Source: UBA5364 sp050259235
Lineage (GTDB): Bacteria; Bacillota_I; Bacilli_A; RF39; UBA660
Direction: 5' to 3'
Assembly: GCA_050259235.1 (NCBI GenBank)
Contig: JBLNAG010000002.1
Coordinates: forward strand, 62,001 to 126,000
DNA: 64,000 nucleotides
Below are positions 9,192-17,911 of the stretch, piece by piece (position 1 is the first letter of the stretch; each line of letters opens with the position of its first letter). The notes under the pieces are model-generated. The model saw only the letters and a list, made by a program, of their open reading frames with translations. It was not told where the DNA came from and searched no databases. Made by a program: the position numbers and the translations under genes.

Positions 9192-10772
9192 CTAATTAGC
9201 TACTGGATATGCAGCTCTATTCCAATTTCTGCCTGCCATACCAGAACTAGCATATTTTTGATCATCAGTAGCTGGACCTAGTAATTGTGTCGTTGGAGTT
9301 GTATCATAATGCCTCCACACACCACCAATATATACTAAATTCCAATAATGGGTATAATCAGTAACGCTGATTAGACGATTTGTTATTCCAGCTTTAGTTA
9401 AAGCTTTTTGGAATATTAAAGCACGCACATAACAATTACCAGCATTATTTGTTAATCCATACCAAACAGGGTCGTCCCCTCCCCAACTATAGTTATACTT
9501 GATATTATCTCTAATAAAGACAGCCATACCTAAAACATCTTTTCCAGCTAAGTATGTATTATAAAACACATTAAATTTATAATCAGTATCAGCTTGATCA
9601 TGATTAACAACAACTTTTCGTTTAGCTGTACTTATATTTCCTTTGCTATCTTGAGTTGTATAAGTTGCATAATAAGTTCCTGCAGCTGAAGTATTAACTT
9701 TACTAGCATCAACTGCAAAGGTACAACTACCATCATTATCATCAACAGCCGTTACACCATAGTTATAATTGATAGTAGCATATTTAGCTACATATAAGTC
9801 ACTAAGACCTGATAATATTGGTCCTGTTGTATCACTAATAATAGTTAAAGTTGCTGTTTTTTCTATTTTGTTTCCATTTTTATCTACAGCTTCAATCTTA
9901 ACTTCTTGATCACCAATTTTAGCATAGTCAATGGTTTGTTTCATAGTCGTAATTACCTCTCCTGAGGCATCACCAACATATTTTATAAAGTTATCTTTTG
10001 TTAATTCATTATCAGGATATGATTTTAGATTTTGAAGTTCAAGTTGTGGAGGTGTCGTATCTTGCACAACCACTTTTGATTTATATTTCTTATTATCATA
10101 GGTTGCATTAATGATATATTCACCCATGATCATCGTATTTACCTTTTCAATTTCAGCTTGTGAAACCTTATCAGCATCTTTTTCCATATTTTCAATAATC
10201 ATTTCTTTAGAAAACTTGCTTCCTAGTTCTACATAAACTATTGGTTTTAACCATGTTATAGTTAATGTACATTTTTTAGTTGTCTTATTTCCATATTTGT
10301 CTTTTACTGTTACTTCAACTACATAATCTTTATATTCCGTAGTATCTTTAATTTGGGTAGCAGTTATATTCATTTCTGAAGAATCTTTTTTATCTACAAT
10401 AAAATCATCTGCATTAACTTTGTATCCACTATATCTTGATATATTTTGAAATTCTACTACTGGTGCTTTAGTATCTACTATTTTTAATTTTACTGTTTCT
10501 ACTTTTCCTTTATGTGACAACTTAATATTAGTTTCCGAAACCTTAGAAAAATCTACTTTAGTTAAATCTGTTATTACTTTGGCATGGTCTTTGCAAGCAT
10601 CACTTGTTAAAAAATTACTTAATGACACTTTATCAGTACCTAATTCAATTGTTAGATCCTTAAATTTAGGTCTCATTGCAATATAAAAAAAATATCCAAC
10701 TACCACTATTGAAGAGATAGTCATAACAATAAGAATATTTCTTGTTAGTTTTTTTATTTTAACATTATCCAT
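9192..10772 (-). CDS. Membrane-anchored transglutaminase-like protein with Ig-like repeats
   Basis: The 526-aa protein has an N-terminal TM (about residues 12-32) and three to four Ig/cadherin-like beta domains with DTKAP, DTTPP and DTTGP junctions, the pattern of bacterial surface Ig-like repeats. A C-terminal transglutaminase-like cysteine peptidase fold follows, with a plausible triad: Cys447 in GNCYVRA, His475 in THYWN and Asp490 in HYDTTP. Such enzymes cut or cross-link surface proteins or peptidoglycan. It is first in the minus-strand operon (transglutaminase, MBOAT, SGNH, lipoprotein, M15). AGGTG precedes the ATG. Substrate not deducible. Confidence 0.83.
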   Translation of the reverse strand: MDNVKIKKLTRNILIVMTISSIVVVGYFFYIAMRPKFKDLTIELGTDKVSLSNFLTSDACKDHAKVITDLTKVDFSKVSETNIKLSHKGKVETVKLKIVDTKAPVVEFQNISRYSGYKVNADDFIVDKKDSSEMNITATQIKDTTEYKDYVVEVTVKDKYGNKTTKKCTLTITWLKPIVYVELGSKFSKEMIIENMEKDADKVSQAEIEKVNTMIMGEYIINATYDNKKYKSKVVVQDTTPPQLELQNLKSYPDNELTKDNFIKYVGDASGEVITTMKQTIDYAKIGDQEVKIEAVDKNGNKIEKTATLTIISDTTGPILSGLSDLYVAKYATINYNYGVTAVDDNDGSCTFAVDASKVNTSAAGTYYATYTTQDSKGNISTAKRKVVVNHDQADTDYKFNVFYNTYLAGKDVLGMAVFIRDNIKYNYSWGGDDPVWYGLTNNAGNCYVRALIFQKALTKAGITNRLISVTDYTHYWNLVYIGGVWRHYDTTPTTQLLGPATDDQKYASSGMAGRNWNRAAYPVAN

Positions 10773-10908
10773 TTTAATACACCTACTAATTCTTATATTA
10801 TTTTTATAAGCCTATATTATAATGTTATATTCTATTTAATTATACAACACGGTATAAATAACAGTCAAATATATCTCCTGTTGGTATGACAAGAAATGTA
10901 AATAAAAA

Positions 10909-10931
10909 AAGAATGAATAATCATTCTTTAA
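10909..10931. terminator. Hairpin terminator
   Basis: AAAGAATGA-ATAA-TCATTCTTT forms a nine-pair hairpin. On the minus strand it follows the decayed coding stretch at 10938-11015 and runs into T-rich sequence. Confidence 0.6.
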
Positions 10932-10937
10932 TAATTC

Positions 10938-11015
10938 ATAATTGTTGGAGCAGATTGACCCATAAATGAACTAAAAAGTTCTTTTGCATTAGATGTATCT
11001 TTAGATGATTTAACT
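10938..11015 (-). pseudogene. Possible 3' gene remnant in the 333-bp gap before the envelope operon
   Basis: The gap 10773-11105 has no complete gene. On the minus strand one frame reads about 25 sensible codons ending LFSSFMGQSAPTIMNY then TAA, followed by a terminator, but a TGA lies just upstream. This looks like the tail of a gene whose body is lost. The stretch TTGTTGGAGCAGATTG inside it also partly matches the ssrA 3' end (12 of 16), so it may instead be a worn attachment site. Both readings are weak. Confidence 0.3.
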
Positions 11016-11022
11016 CAAAAAG

Positions 11023-11050
11023 AAAGCAATGATTAAATCCATTGCTTTTT
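11023..11050. terminator. Rho-independent terminator
   Basis: AAAGCAATG and CATTGCTTT form a nine-pair stem around a ten-base loop, with T/A tracts on both sides. It lies 56 bases after the stop of the 943-aa gene on the minus strand. Confidence 0.7.
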
Positions 11051-11105
11051 AATTATAAAATATACTGTCGAATTAAATAAAATTTCACTCCCCCAACATT
11101 AACAA

Positions 11106-13937
11106 TTATTCTATTGGGTACCTATATATAGGATATTTTTGAGAAATTTCTATATTAACACTTTCAAATATTTTAATAATCAAGTGTTCCTTTAGGTATT
11201 CATCAATATCGATGTTATCTTTTAACAAAAATTGAGGAGGATTATCTTTTAATTCTTTAACCATCTTTGTATTATTTGAAACATCAATTAAAGAAATTTG
11301 GCGTGTTCCTTCAGAATTTAAATCGTCATATAAATCTTCTTGAAGTCTATTTTTATAGATTCCCTCAATAGATTTTTTACTTAGAATAATCGCACAATTA
11401 TCTTCGAAATAAAAGCCTTCTATAACAGGAATTTTGACTTTATCTTTTTTATAATAATAAACATATCTTTCTTCCTTATCATAATATTTTATTTTATTCG
11501 AAATATAATAATAAGGAACCAATATAACGATGTCAGATTTGTCTGGAAATGTTTTAATTATTTCATCAAGGGAATCCTCTGTTATTTCTATACTTTTTTT
11601 GTACAATTCAGTTAAGAAAAATTCATTTTCTGCTTCAATTATAGCATTAGCATATTCTTTACCAATAAATTTCACAGAATTACCTGGCTCTTCAATAAAA
11701 TAATCTTTATTTATGAATTGATTAAATCCTTTTGATTCTTTTATGCTGTTTTCGTTAATTATCCATTTCTTTCCATCAAAAAGAAAATTTGAAATTTTAT
11801 CATTTCTGTTATCTAATAAATAGTTAATTTCTTCCCTAAATTTATCAATGACATCATTCGAAAGAGATGTATTTAAAATTTCATTTTTCTTTTCTTCAAT
11901 GCATTTCTCCAATTTCAAATTTAAGTAATTGATTAAATCATTTTTATATGTGTCTTTTTTATCTGGTGGATATTTTAAAATAGATTCTGCAAAATAATCA
12001 TATTTCTTCAACTTATCAATGAAATTCTTAAATAAATATTCATTTTTTTTATTTACTATATTTAATAACTCTAATTTATTTTGCTCTATTCTAATACCAT
12101 TATAATACGCAATTAAAGTTAAGGAACTTATTTCATCAAACTGTATTGTAATTAGGCCTTGATGCTTATTTTCAGGTTCATTGAATTCCAAAAAGTGCCA
12201 CGAAGATATAAGTTCATTATATTTTCCCTCTTTATTTAACTCCAAATTCAATTCTAATATGTCAGCCACATTATACCCTAAAAACCAATTATGAATCGTT
12301 TTTACTATAACTTTTCTGATGTTTTCTGCATTTTCTGATTTTGCTTTATTAAACTTATATATCAGCCAAGAAATAGCCCCGATTTTAACTATATTTTCCG
12401 GAATAAGATATTCCATCGATTTTATATAAGCTTTCTTATTATTTAATATGAATGATTCTTTATAATCCTCATCCCCATCATACAATTCAGAATCTTTGAT
12501 TCTATTAGTCGCAAAAAGACTTCCATTCACAGAATATATTCTACTTGAGTTTTGAGGGAATACACTCGTTATAACAGAATATTTTTCCTTTCCAATTGCA
12601 TCAAATATAATTTGCTGTTTTAAATTTAAGAAGTAATATGAAACATTTATTTCATCAAATTTTCCTGCTGTTATTTTTTCATAGAAAGACAAATCATTAC
12701 TAAGTTTTTCGAACTCTAAATCTGTTTTTAAATCACTAAGTCGCAAATAGAAATACATACTATAGTATTTTTTAAATTCATTAAAATTATTTTTATTTTT
12801 GGCTTCTGATGATAATAACAACGAAAACTCTATTATTTGTTTTTCAAATTTCTTGTAATTAAACCTAATATTCCTCATTTGACGGAAAATTTTATCTAAA
12901 AAATCATTATCATTTGTTTCAATAAAAGCTTTAAAGAACTGAATTATTTCCTTTTGATATTTATCTGCATCAAATGTATTATTTTCTTTATAAGAATTTA
13001 ATAGATCAGAAAAAATATTATTTATATCTCCTTCCACCATATTTCTATCATCAACGTTAACCGCTTTTATTCTTATTGAGTTTAAAATTTTATTTTCTTC
13101 AATTTTCAATTCTTTTTTAACTCTTAAAATAGATTCACCTTCTTTAATATAAGAACCTACAACTTTCTTTAATATAAATAATTCTTTATTATTTTTTTGT
13201 TCTTTATTGGAAGCATCATTTATTTGAGAACTATTGGTGTCATATTCATTATTTTTATTTTTTTTAACTAATTTACCTAAATATTTAAAATCGATATTAT
13301 CAATATAACCAGTTTCTTTGCTGTATATATCCGTGTACTCGTCTTTATCTCCAAAAAAACCGTGCATTTCATCATAACTTATAAAATCGTATTTTGCTAA
13401 TTCTTTTTCAAAATTTGGATACTTACTTTTTATATCATTTATGTTTTTTTCAAAATTATCTTTTCGCTTTTCCAAAAATTTTTTGAATTTCCTATTACTT
13501 TTATCTTCAGATAAGAATATATTAATGAAATTTTTGAAATAACATAATAACATAATATTTATTGTTACTACAAGTGCTGTTATTACATATTTTATTACTA
13601 TGAAATCACAATAAAGGGAAACTATCATCAATAAAAATGTAATTAAAGAATACTTAATAAGTTTAACTATACCTGATTGTTCTACTAAGAATGGTAAATG
13701 CGTTTCTCTCTTTTTATTTTTATTTTCAAATATAAATATTGATAGTGATATTAAATATGCTGAGAATCCAACAAACACTGCTAATAGGTAACCATCATAA
13801 CCATCACTCAAAATAGTTTTATCTATAAAATCTTTAAATGTATTTAATGCTTTCCATATATATGTAATTAAGCTTTGGATTGTTATCAGCAAAAAGTAAA
13901 TAAAATCTTTTATAATTTCTAATTTTTCAAATTTCAT
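11106..13937 (-). CDS. Large membrane-associated protein of unknown function (943 aa)
   Basis: I do not recognise it. Four or so TM segments are packed in the first ~155 residues, the clearest at about 12-30, 48-70, 92-110 and 112-135. A ~790-residue charged cytosolic region rich in Lys, Glu, Asn and Phe follows, with coiled-coil-like helices in the middle. No Walker, nuclease or TIR motif was found. It stands alone, between terminators, in the accessory stretch downstream of ssrA, so transferred cargo such as anti-phage defence is possible but unproven. The ATG at 13937 follows GGGGTGG; the in-frame GTG at 13946 lies inside that SD and was rejected. Confidence 0.7.
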   Translation of the reverse strand: MKFEKLEIIKDFIYFLLITIQSLITYIWKALNTFKDFIDKTILSDGYDGYLLAVFVGFSAYLISLSIFIFENKNKKRETHLPFLVEQSGIVKLIKYSLITFLLMIVSLYCDFIVIKYVITALVVTINIMLLCYFKNFINIFLSEDKSNRKFKKFLEKRKDNFEKNINDIKSKYPNFEKELAKYDFISYDEMHGFFGDKDEYTDIYSKETGYIDNIDFKYLGKLVKKNKNNEYDTNSSQINDASNKEQKNNKELFILKKVVGSYIKEGESILRVKKELKIEENKILNSIRIKAVNVDDRNMVEGDINNIFSDLLNSYKENNTFDADKYQKEIIQFFKAFIETNDNDFLDKIFRQMRNIRFNYKKFEKQIIEFSLLLSSEAKNKNNFNEFKKYYSMYFYLRLSDLKTDLEFEKLSNDLSFYEKITAGKFDEINVSYYFLNLKQQIIFDAIGKEKYSVITSVFPQNSSRIYSVNGSLFATNRIKDSELYDGDEDYKESFILNNKKAYIKSMEYLIPENIVKIGAISWLIYKFNKAKSENAENIRKVIVKTIHNWFLGYNVADILELNLELNKEGKYNELISSWHFLEFNEPENKHQGLITIQFDEISSLTLIAYYNGIRIEQNKLELLNIVNKKNEYLFKNFIDKLKKYDYFAESILKYPPDKKDTYKNDLINYLNLKLEKCIEEKKNEILNTSLSNDVIDKFREEINYLLDNRNDKISNFLFDGKKWIINENSIKESKGFNQFINKDYFIEEPGNSVKFIGKEYANAIIEAENEFFLTELYKKSIEITEDSLDEIIKTFPDKSDIVILVPYYYISNKIKYYDKEERYVYYYKKDKVKIPVIEGFYFEDNCAIILSKKSIEGIYKNRLQEDLYDDLNSEGTRQISLIDVSNNTKMVKELKDNPPQFLLKDNIDIDEYLKEHLIIKIFESVNIEISQKYPIYRYPIE

Positions 13938-14000
13938 ATTAACCACCCCAATAAAATAATAGTTACTAAATAAATTATATCACAATTGTATAGTAAAAAG

Positions 14001-14028
14001 TAAAAAGAGACTAATTAAAGTCCCTTTT
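14001..14028 (-). terminator. Terminator, possibly the displaced original ssrA terminator
   Basis: On the minus strand AAAAGGGACT pairs with AGTCTCTTTT (one G-U) around TTAATT, followed by U-rich sequence. It lies 67 bases beyond the distal copy of the ssrA 3' end and there is no gene directly upstream of it, which fits a terminator pushed away from ssrA by an insertion. Confidence 0.55.
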
Positions 14029-14092
14029 CAAATGTATTAAGATTGCAAAACCTCCTGTAAAATAAACAAAAAAATTCACATAATTTTCATAA

Positions 14093-14111
14093 TTGGTGCA
14101 GCTGAGGAGAA
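14093..14111. repeat. Distal attachment-site-like copy of the ssrA 3' end
   Basis: TTGGTGCAGCTGAGGAGAA matches 18 of 19 bases of the ssrA 3' end at 15829-15847 (TTGGTGGAGCTGAGGAGAA), in the same orientation. Integrases that target tmRNA genes leave such a direct repeat at the far end of the inserted DNA. Confidence 0.75.
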
Positions 14112-14204
14112 ATTAATTATACTGTATTTTATTGTATACAACATTTAAAAGCCTTTATATTTCAATGATTAATGTATTATATTGTATTTATTAATTTATT
14201 TTTT

Positions 14205-14224
14205 TTGTACCTGATTTGTACCTA
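14205..14224. repeat. GTACCT iteron pair, inner end of mini-island
   Basis: Two TTTGTACCT units occur exactly 11 bases apart (GTACCT at 14207 and 14218). Equivalent units with the same spacing and orientation lie at the other end of the segment. One-turn spacing suggests protein-binding sites such as integrase arm sites or operators. Confidence 0.6.
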
Positions 14225-14236
14225 AAAAAGATGGCA

Positions 14237-15667
14237 TTACTTACATATACTTATTGTCCCGTTCAAGATATTAGGGTTATATTTTGTATTTATAGAATAT
14301 TCTATTTTATCAATGTCTTCATTCAAGAAAATACGACAAGGAAAAGATATGATTTCATTAGGTTTTATGTCTTTCTGAATATAACTAATGGTAACGTAAT
14401 CGTCGTTATAAATTATTTCATAACCTGACTTATATTCAATCAAGTCATAATAGTAATCTTTCATACTTTTATAACTTGGAGAAGAAGTTCGCCCTGTTGG
14501 CAAAGAAATAGAAGTGGGTTGGGTCGGAATACTTCGTCTCTCTAATTCTCTATAAGAACTAATTCCCTTCCGTTTCTTTATATCAAATATTGAATCAACT
14601 ATATGTACTTTTAAGAAATCCTCAATTGTGTTTTCATAAGGGACTGGAAAATTTTTATAATCAAAGAAACCTTTTTTGGGTATGGTTATACTAACTTTAA
14701 TATCAGAATCAAAGACTTTACCTATATTTTGTATAGCAAGTTCTACAAAATGCATTTTATCAAGTTCCGTTCGTAGTTTTTCTACCTCATGTTTACGATG
14801 AATATTATCAAATATTTTATGAATTAAGCCAATCTTCTTTTTTGCTTCTTCTCCTCCAATATAATGATAACCCCCTAACGGATAGGGAGTTTCACTTAAG
14901 TTACCCAACTCAAAAAAATTGGGGTTTAGGTGAACGTTATTATAATTTGCATACTCTCTTATTATTTTTGCTTCTTCATCACTTATTTTTATCCTACTGC
15001 CAAAGACCACACGAGAACTAGGTTCGTCTATTATAATTTTATTAACCTCACTAATATCTTCAGTTATTTTTTCTACTAATTTACTAACGCTGAACTCATA
15101 GTTATACATATTTATAGCAAATCCTTCTATTATTCCATTATCAATTAAACCTACTACTTTTAAATCACTGATACTATTTGCCATCTTTTCTTTATAAAAA
15201 AGGTCATAATCTCTTCGGGTAACTTCGGCATTTTGCTCGCCTTTTCTAATTCTAATAAAACCTTTTGGTAATTTACCATATTGTTTACTTAAGCAGTATG
15301 GTCTATCTCTATTAGTTTTTGATATTCTAAAAACACCAAACTGTGTGCTGCTATAATCAATTAGCTCGAAATCAACAATAATAGTTGGTTCAATATTATT
15401 AGTAATCAATGATTGATAATTTGCCCCGTCTTGAACTTTAGACAAGTCAATATTTTTAAACTTCTTATGACCATCTTTACATACCCCAACACCTATTATT
15501 ATATATTTATCATCTAAACAATGTGAATTAGCGAAAGAAAGAACGTCAACAATGAAATCTTCTTTTGAAGTTTGGGAACTAAAATCATATATATCAATTT
15601 TAAAATCTAAATAATCACATTCTCTGCCACTATCAATATGATTTTCTACTATATCTTTATCAATCAT
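14237..15667 (-). CDS. AlbA_2/Schlafen-type DNA-binding domain protein
   Basis: The N-terminal ~150 residues match the AlbA_2 (formerly AAA_4, Schlafen-type) domain: an acidic E-x-x-x-x-DFK start, the DVLSFANS helix, YIIIGVG, then an IRISKTNRDRPYC strand and FIRIRKGEQNAEVTR. Proteins of this class are nucleic-acid-binding regulators or defence effectors. The remaining ~320 residues are unrecognised. The ATG at 15667 follows GAAGGGA with 8-9 nt spacing; the upstream 26 residues of the longest frame were rejected. It is the only gene of a 1.74-kb segment framed by an ssrA-derived repeat and iterons, so it is probably mobile cargo or its regulator. No integrase accompanies it. Confidence 0.75.
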   Translation of the reverse strand: MIDKDIVENHIDSGRECDYLDFKIDIYDFSSQTSKEDFIVDVLSFANSHCLDDKYIIIGVGVCKDGHKKFKNIDLSKVQDGANYQSLITNNIEPTIIVDFELIDYSSTQFGVFRISKTNRDRPYCLSKQYGKLPKGFIRIRKGEQNAEVTRRDYDLFYKEKMANSISDLKVVGLIDNGIIEGFAINMYNYEFSVSKLVEKITEDISEVNKIIIDEPSSRVVFGSRIKISDEEAKIIREYANYNNVHLNPNFFELGNLSETPYPLGGYHYIGGEEAKKKIGLIHKIFDNIHRKHEVEKLRTELDKMHFVELAIQNIGKVFDSDIKVSITIPKKGFFDYKNFPVPYENTIEDFLKVHIVDSIFDIKKRKGISSYRELERRSIPTQPTSISLPTGRTSSPSYKSMKDYYYDLIEYKSGYEIIYNDDYVTISYIQKDIKPNEIISFPCRIFLNEDIDKIEYSINTKYNPNILNGTISICK

Positions 15668-15751
15668 AACAACAATCCCTTCATAGAAATATATACCTAT
15701 ATTATAAGATAAAATCGAAGAAATGTATATATGATTATATTTCATATTTTT

Positions 15752-15783
15752 TAGGCACTAAAAAAGTACCTAAAATGTACTTA
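15752..15783. repeat. GTACYT iterons, ssrA-proximal end of mini-island
   Basis: GTACCT at 15766 and GTACTT at 15777 are 11 bases apart. A related AGGCAC in opposite orientation lies at 15753. The block mirrors 14205-14224 and lies between the CDS start and the ssrA terminator. Confidence 0.6.
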
Positions 15784-15796
15784 AAAAAAACAAAAA

Positions 15797-15819
15797 AAAC
15801 CCTTATAAAATAAGGGTTA
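15797..15819 (-). terminator. Current ssrA terminator
   Basis: On the minus strand AACCCTTAT and ATAAGGGTT form a nine-pair stem followed by eight T. It lies 11 bases after the mature 3' end of tmRNA. Confidence 0.85.
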
Positions 15820-15828
15820 ACTATCACT

Positions 15829-15847
15829 TTGGTGGAGCTGAGGAGAA
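15829..15847. repeat. ssrA 3' end acting as proximal attachment site
   Basis: This 19-base stretch covers the acceptor stem and part of the T-arm of tmRNA and is repeated 18/19 at 14093-14111. Confidence 0.7.
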
Positions 15848-16171
15848 TCGAACTCCTGTCCGAAAATATCTCATTATAAGCTTCTACAAGTTTAGTCAGT
15901 TAATTAAATTCCTAGAAAAAGTTGATAACTAACAATCCCTTCCCTAGTAAGCTTATTATTTTCATTATTACTATAAGCATCATAATAATATATCCTATAT
16001 AATCGAGCCTCTTAAATCCCCTATAGGAGAAAGAATAGAAGAAGCAGCTATGCTATTTTATTAAGCGAAAGCTAATTGATTTCTGTTTCCAGTTATTTTT
16101 GTTTGTACTTAACGCGTACCTTCGACTTGCCACCGATAACCCAACATTCCCGTCGAAACCTGAGCAGCCCC
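15830..16171 (-). ncRNA. ssrA: Transfer-messenger RNA (tmRNA)
   Basis: The 5' end GGGGCTGCTCAGGTTTCGAC and the 3' end GGAGTTCGATTCTCCTC...CCACCA form the tRNA-like domain, with CCA encoded, giving 342 nt. The tag frame lies at 16061-16090 (minus): after the conserved TAACT it reads GGA AAC AGA AAT CAA TTA GCT TTC GCT TAA. That gives a short tag, (A)GNRNQLAFA, with the usual hydrophobic degradation signal. It works with SmpB (gene at 21586) and RNase R (23176) in rescue of stalled ribosomes. An extended -10 box lies at 16185-16193. Confidence 0.97.
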
Positions 16172-16184
16172 ATAAACAATAACC

Positions 16185-16193
16185 ATTATACCA
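16185..16193 (-). promoter_or_regulatory. Extended -10 promoter of ssrA
   Basis: TGGTATAAT on the minus strand lies 13-14 bases before the mature 5' end, so the primary transcript would be trimmed by a few bases, as expected for RNase P processing of tmRNA. Confidence 0.65.
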
Positions 16194-16217
16194 TAAATTA
16201 TTAATAAGTAAAATATA

Positions 16218-16243
16218 AAAAAGTAGATACAATGTATCTACTT
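16218..16243 (-). terminator. Rho-independent terminator of pyrG
   Basis: AAGTAGATACA and the complementary TGTATCTACTT form an eleven-pair stem with a short loop, followed by TTTTTT on the minus strand, just after the pyrG stop. Confidence 0.85.
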
Positions 16244-16247
16244 AATA

Positions 16248-17888
16248 TTATACCGAAACCTTATCTTTTTTGACTACATTATTTTTACTATAGTCAATAC
16301 TTGTTTTAATAAATGAATCAAATAAAGGATGACATCTGGTAGGACGGCTCTTAAATTCTGGATGGAATTGGCAAGCAATAAAGTGTGGATGTGAAGGTAA
16401 TTCAATAATTTCTACTAAGTTACTTTCTTCATTTATACCAGAAAATATGATTCCTTTACTTTCTAATAATTCTTTATATTTATTATTAAATTCATAACGA
16501 TGACGATGTCTTTCAAGAATGACATCTTGTTTGTAATCAGAGTATGCTAATGTACCTTTCTTTAAAGCACATTTATAATTTCCTAGGCGTAGAGTTCCAC
16601 CCATGTTGATAACTGATTTTTGATCAGCCATTAAGTCAATTATTGGATCTTCACATAATTCATCAAATTCGGTTGAAGAAGCATCACGTAAACCGCAAAC
16701 ATTTCTTGCAAATTCAATTACTGCTACTTGAAGACCTAAACATAATCCTAAGAAAGGAATATTATTTTCTCTTGCATATCTTACAGCACATATTTTTCCT
16801 TCGATTCCTCTAGTACCAAATCCACCAGGCACTAAAATACCATTGGTATTTTTAAATATTTCTTTTAAGTTAGCAGCATCACATTCTAATTCTTCAGCAT
16901 CTATCCAATTAATATTAATCTTAGTATTATATTTATAACCAGCATGTTTCAATGATTCAACAACTGATAAATATGCATCATGTAATTCAACATATTTTCC
17001 AACTAGCGCTATTTCTACTTCAAATTTTAGATTATCAACTGTATTAACTAATTTTAACCAATCTTTAATATTAATATTAGGTATTTCTAAATTGAAATGT
17101 TTTAATACTTGTTCATCTATTTTTTGATTATAAAAATTTAAAGGTATTTGATATAGGTTTTTTACATCTACAGCTTCAACAACATTTTCTGTAGGAATAC
17201 TGCAGTATAATGATAATTTCCTTTTAATATCATCACCTAAAGGCATTGGTGTTCTACAAACAATTATATCTGGTTGTATACCTAATCCTCTAAGTTCAAT
17301 AACACTGTGTTGAGTAGGTTTTGTTTTAAGTTCTCCTGATCCATAAATATAAGGAATTAAAGTAGTATGAACAAAGATTGTATTTTCATATCCTAGTTCA
17401 TATCTTATTTGTCTTAATGTTTCAATGAACGCTAATGATTCAATATCACCAATCGTTCCTCCTATTTCTGTTATAACAACATCGGCATTCGATGATGTTC
17501 CCGCTTCATATATTCTACTTTTTATTTCGTTAGTGATATGTGGAACAATTTGAACCGTTCCACCTAAGTAGTCACCACGTCTCTCTTTTTCAATAACTGA
17601 GGAATAAATCTTTCCTGTAGTTACACTCGAAGAATAGTTTAATTCTTCATCAATAAATCTTTCATAGTGACCAAGATCAAGATCTGTTTCACTACCATCT
17701 GCTGTCACAAATACTTCACCATGTTGATAAGGTGACATTGTTCCTGGATCAACATTAATATAAGGATCAAATTTTTGCATAAATACCTTATATCCTCGAG
17801 ATTTTAATAGTAACGCTATTGAGGAAGCTGTGATTCCTTTACCAAGTCCTGAGACAACTCCTCCTGTTACAAACACGTATTTTGTCAT
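16248..17888 (-). CDS. pyrG: CTP synthase
   Basis: Full-length 546-aa CTP synthase, which makes CTP from UTP, ATP and glutamine. The N-terminal synthase domain starts TKYVFVTGGVVSGLGKGI with the P-loop and continues with the FDPYINVDPGTMSPYQHGEVFV region. The C-terminal class I glutamine amidotransferase domain has the nucleophile in FLGLCLGLQ and the His-Glu of HPEF. SD GGAGGTG lies 6-7 nt upstream. A sigma-A promoter and a terminator-like leader hairpin precede it, suggesting attenuation. It is monocistronic, between cysE and ssrA. Confidence 0.98.
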   Translation of the reverse strand: MTKYVFVTGGVVSGLGKGITASSIALLLKSRGYKVFMQKFDPYINVDPGTMSPYQHGEVFVTADGSETDLDLGHYERFIDEELNYSSSVTTGKIYSSVIEKERRGDYLGGTVQIVPHITNEIKSRIYEAGTSSNADVVITEIGGTIGDIESLAFIETLRQIRYELGYENTIFVHTTLIPYIYGSGELKTKPTQHSVIELRGLGIQPDIIVCRTPMPLGDDIKRKLSLYCSIPTENVVEAVDVKNLYQIPLNFYNQKIDEQVLKHFNLEIPNINIKDWLKLVNTVDNLKFEVEIALVGKYVELHDAYLSVVESLKHAGYKYNTKININWIDAEELECDAANLKEIFKNTNGILVPGGFGTRGIEGKICAVRYARENNIPFLGLCLGLQVAVIEFARNVCGLRDASSTEFDELCEDPIIDLMADQKSVINMGGTLRLGNYKCALKKGTLAYSDYKQDVILERHRHRYEFNNKYKELLESKGIIFSGINEESNLVEIIELPSHPHFIACQFHPEFKSRPTRCHPLFDSFIKTSIDYSKNNVVKKDKVSV

Positions 17889-17911
17889 TATCTACACCTC
17901 CAAAAAATAAC

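Larger units (their letters stand above)
14093..15847. mobile_element. Putative 1.74-kb island integrated at the 3' end of ssrA
   Basis: The segment begins at the ssrA 3' end (15829-15847) and stops at an 18/19 copy of it (14093-14111). Inside each end lie 11-bp-spaced GTACYT iterons. The geometry is as expected for tmRNA-targeted integration: the intact gene at one side, the duplicated 3' tail at the other. It encodes one protein and no recombinase, so it would be a remnant or a satellite mobilised in trans. Confidence 0.6.

Noticed and set aside
14216..14428. Plus-strand 70-aa frame
   Set aside because: It is antisense to the end of the AlbA_2-type gene, begins inside the iterons and has no SD.
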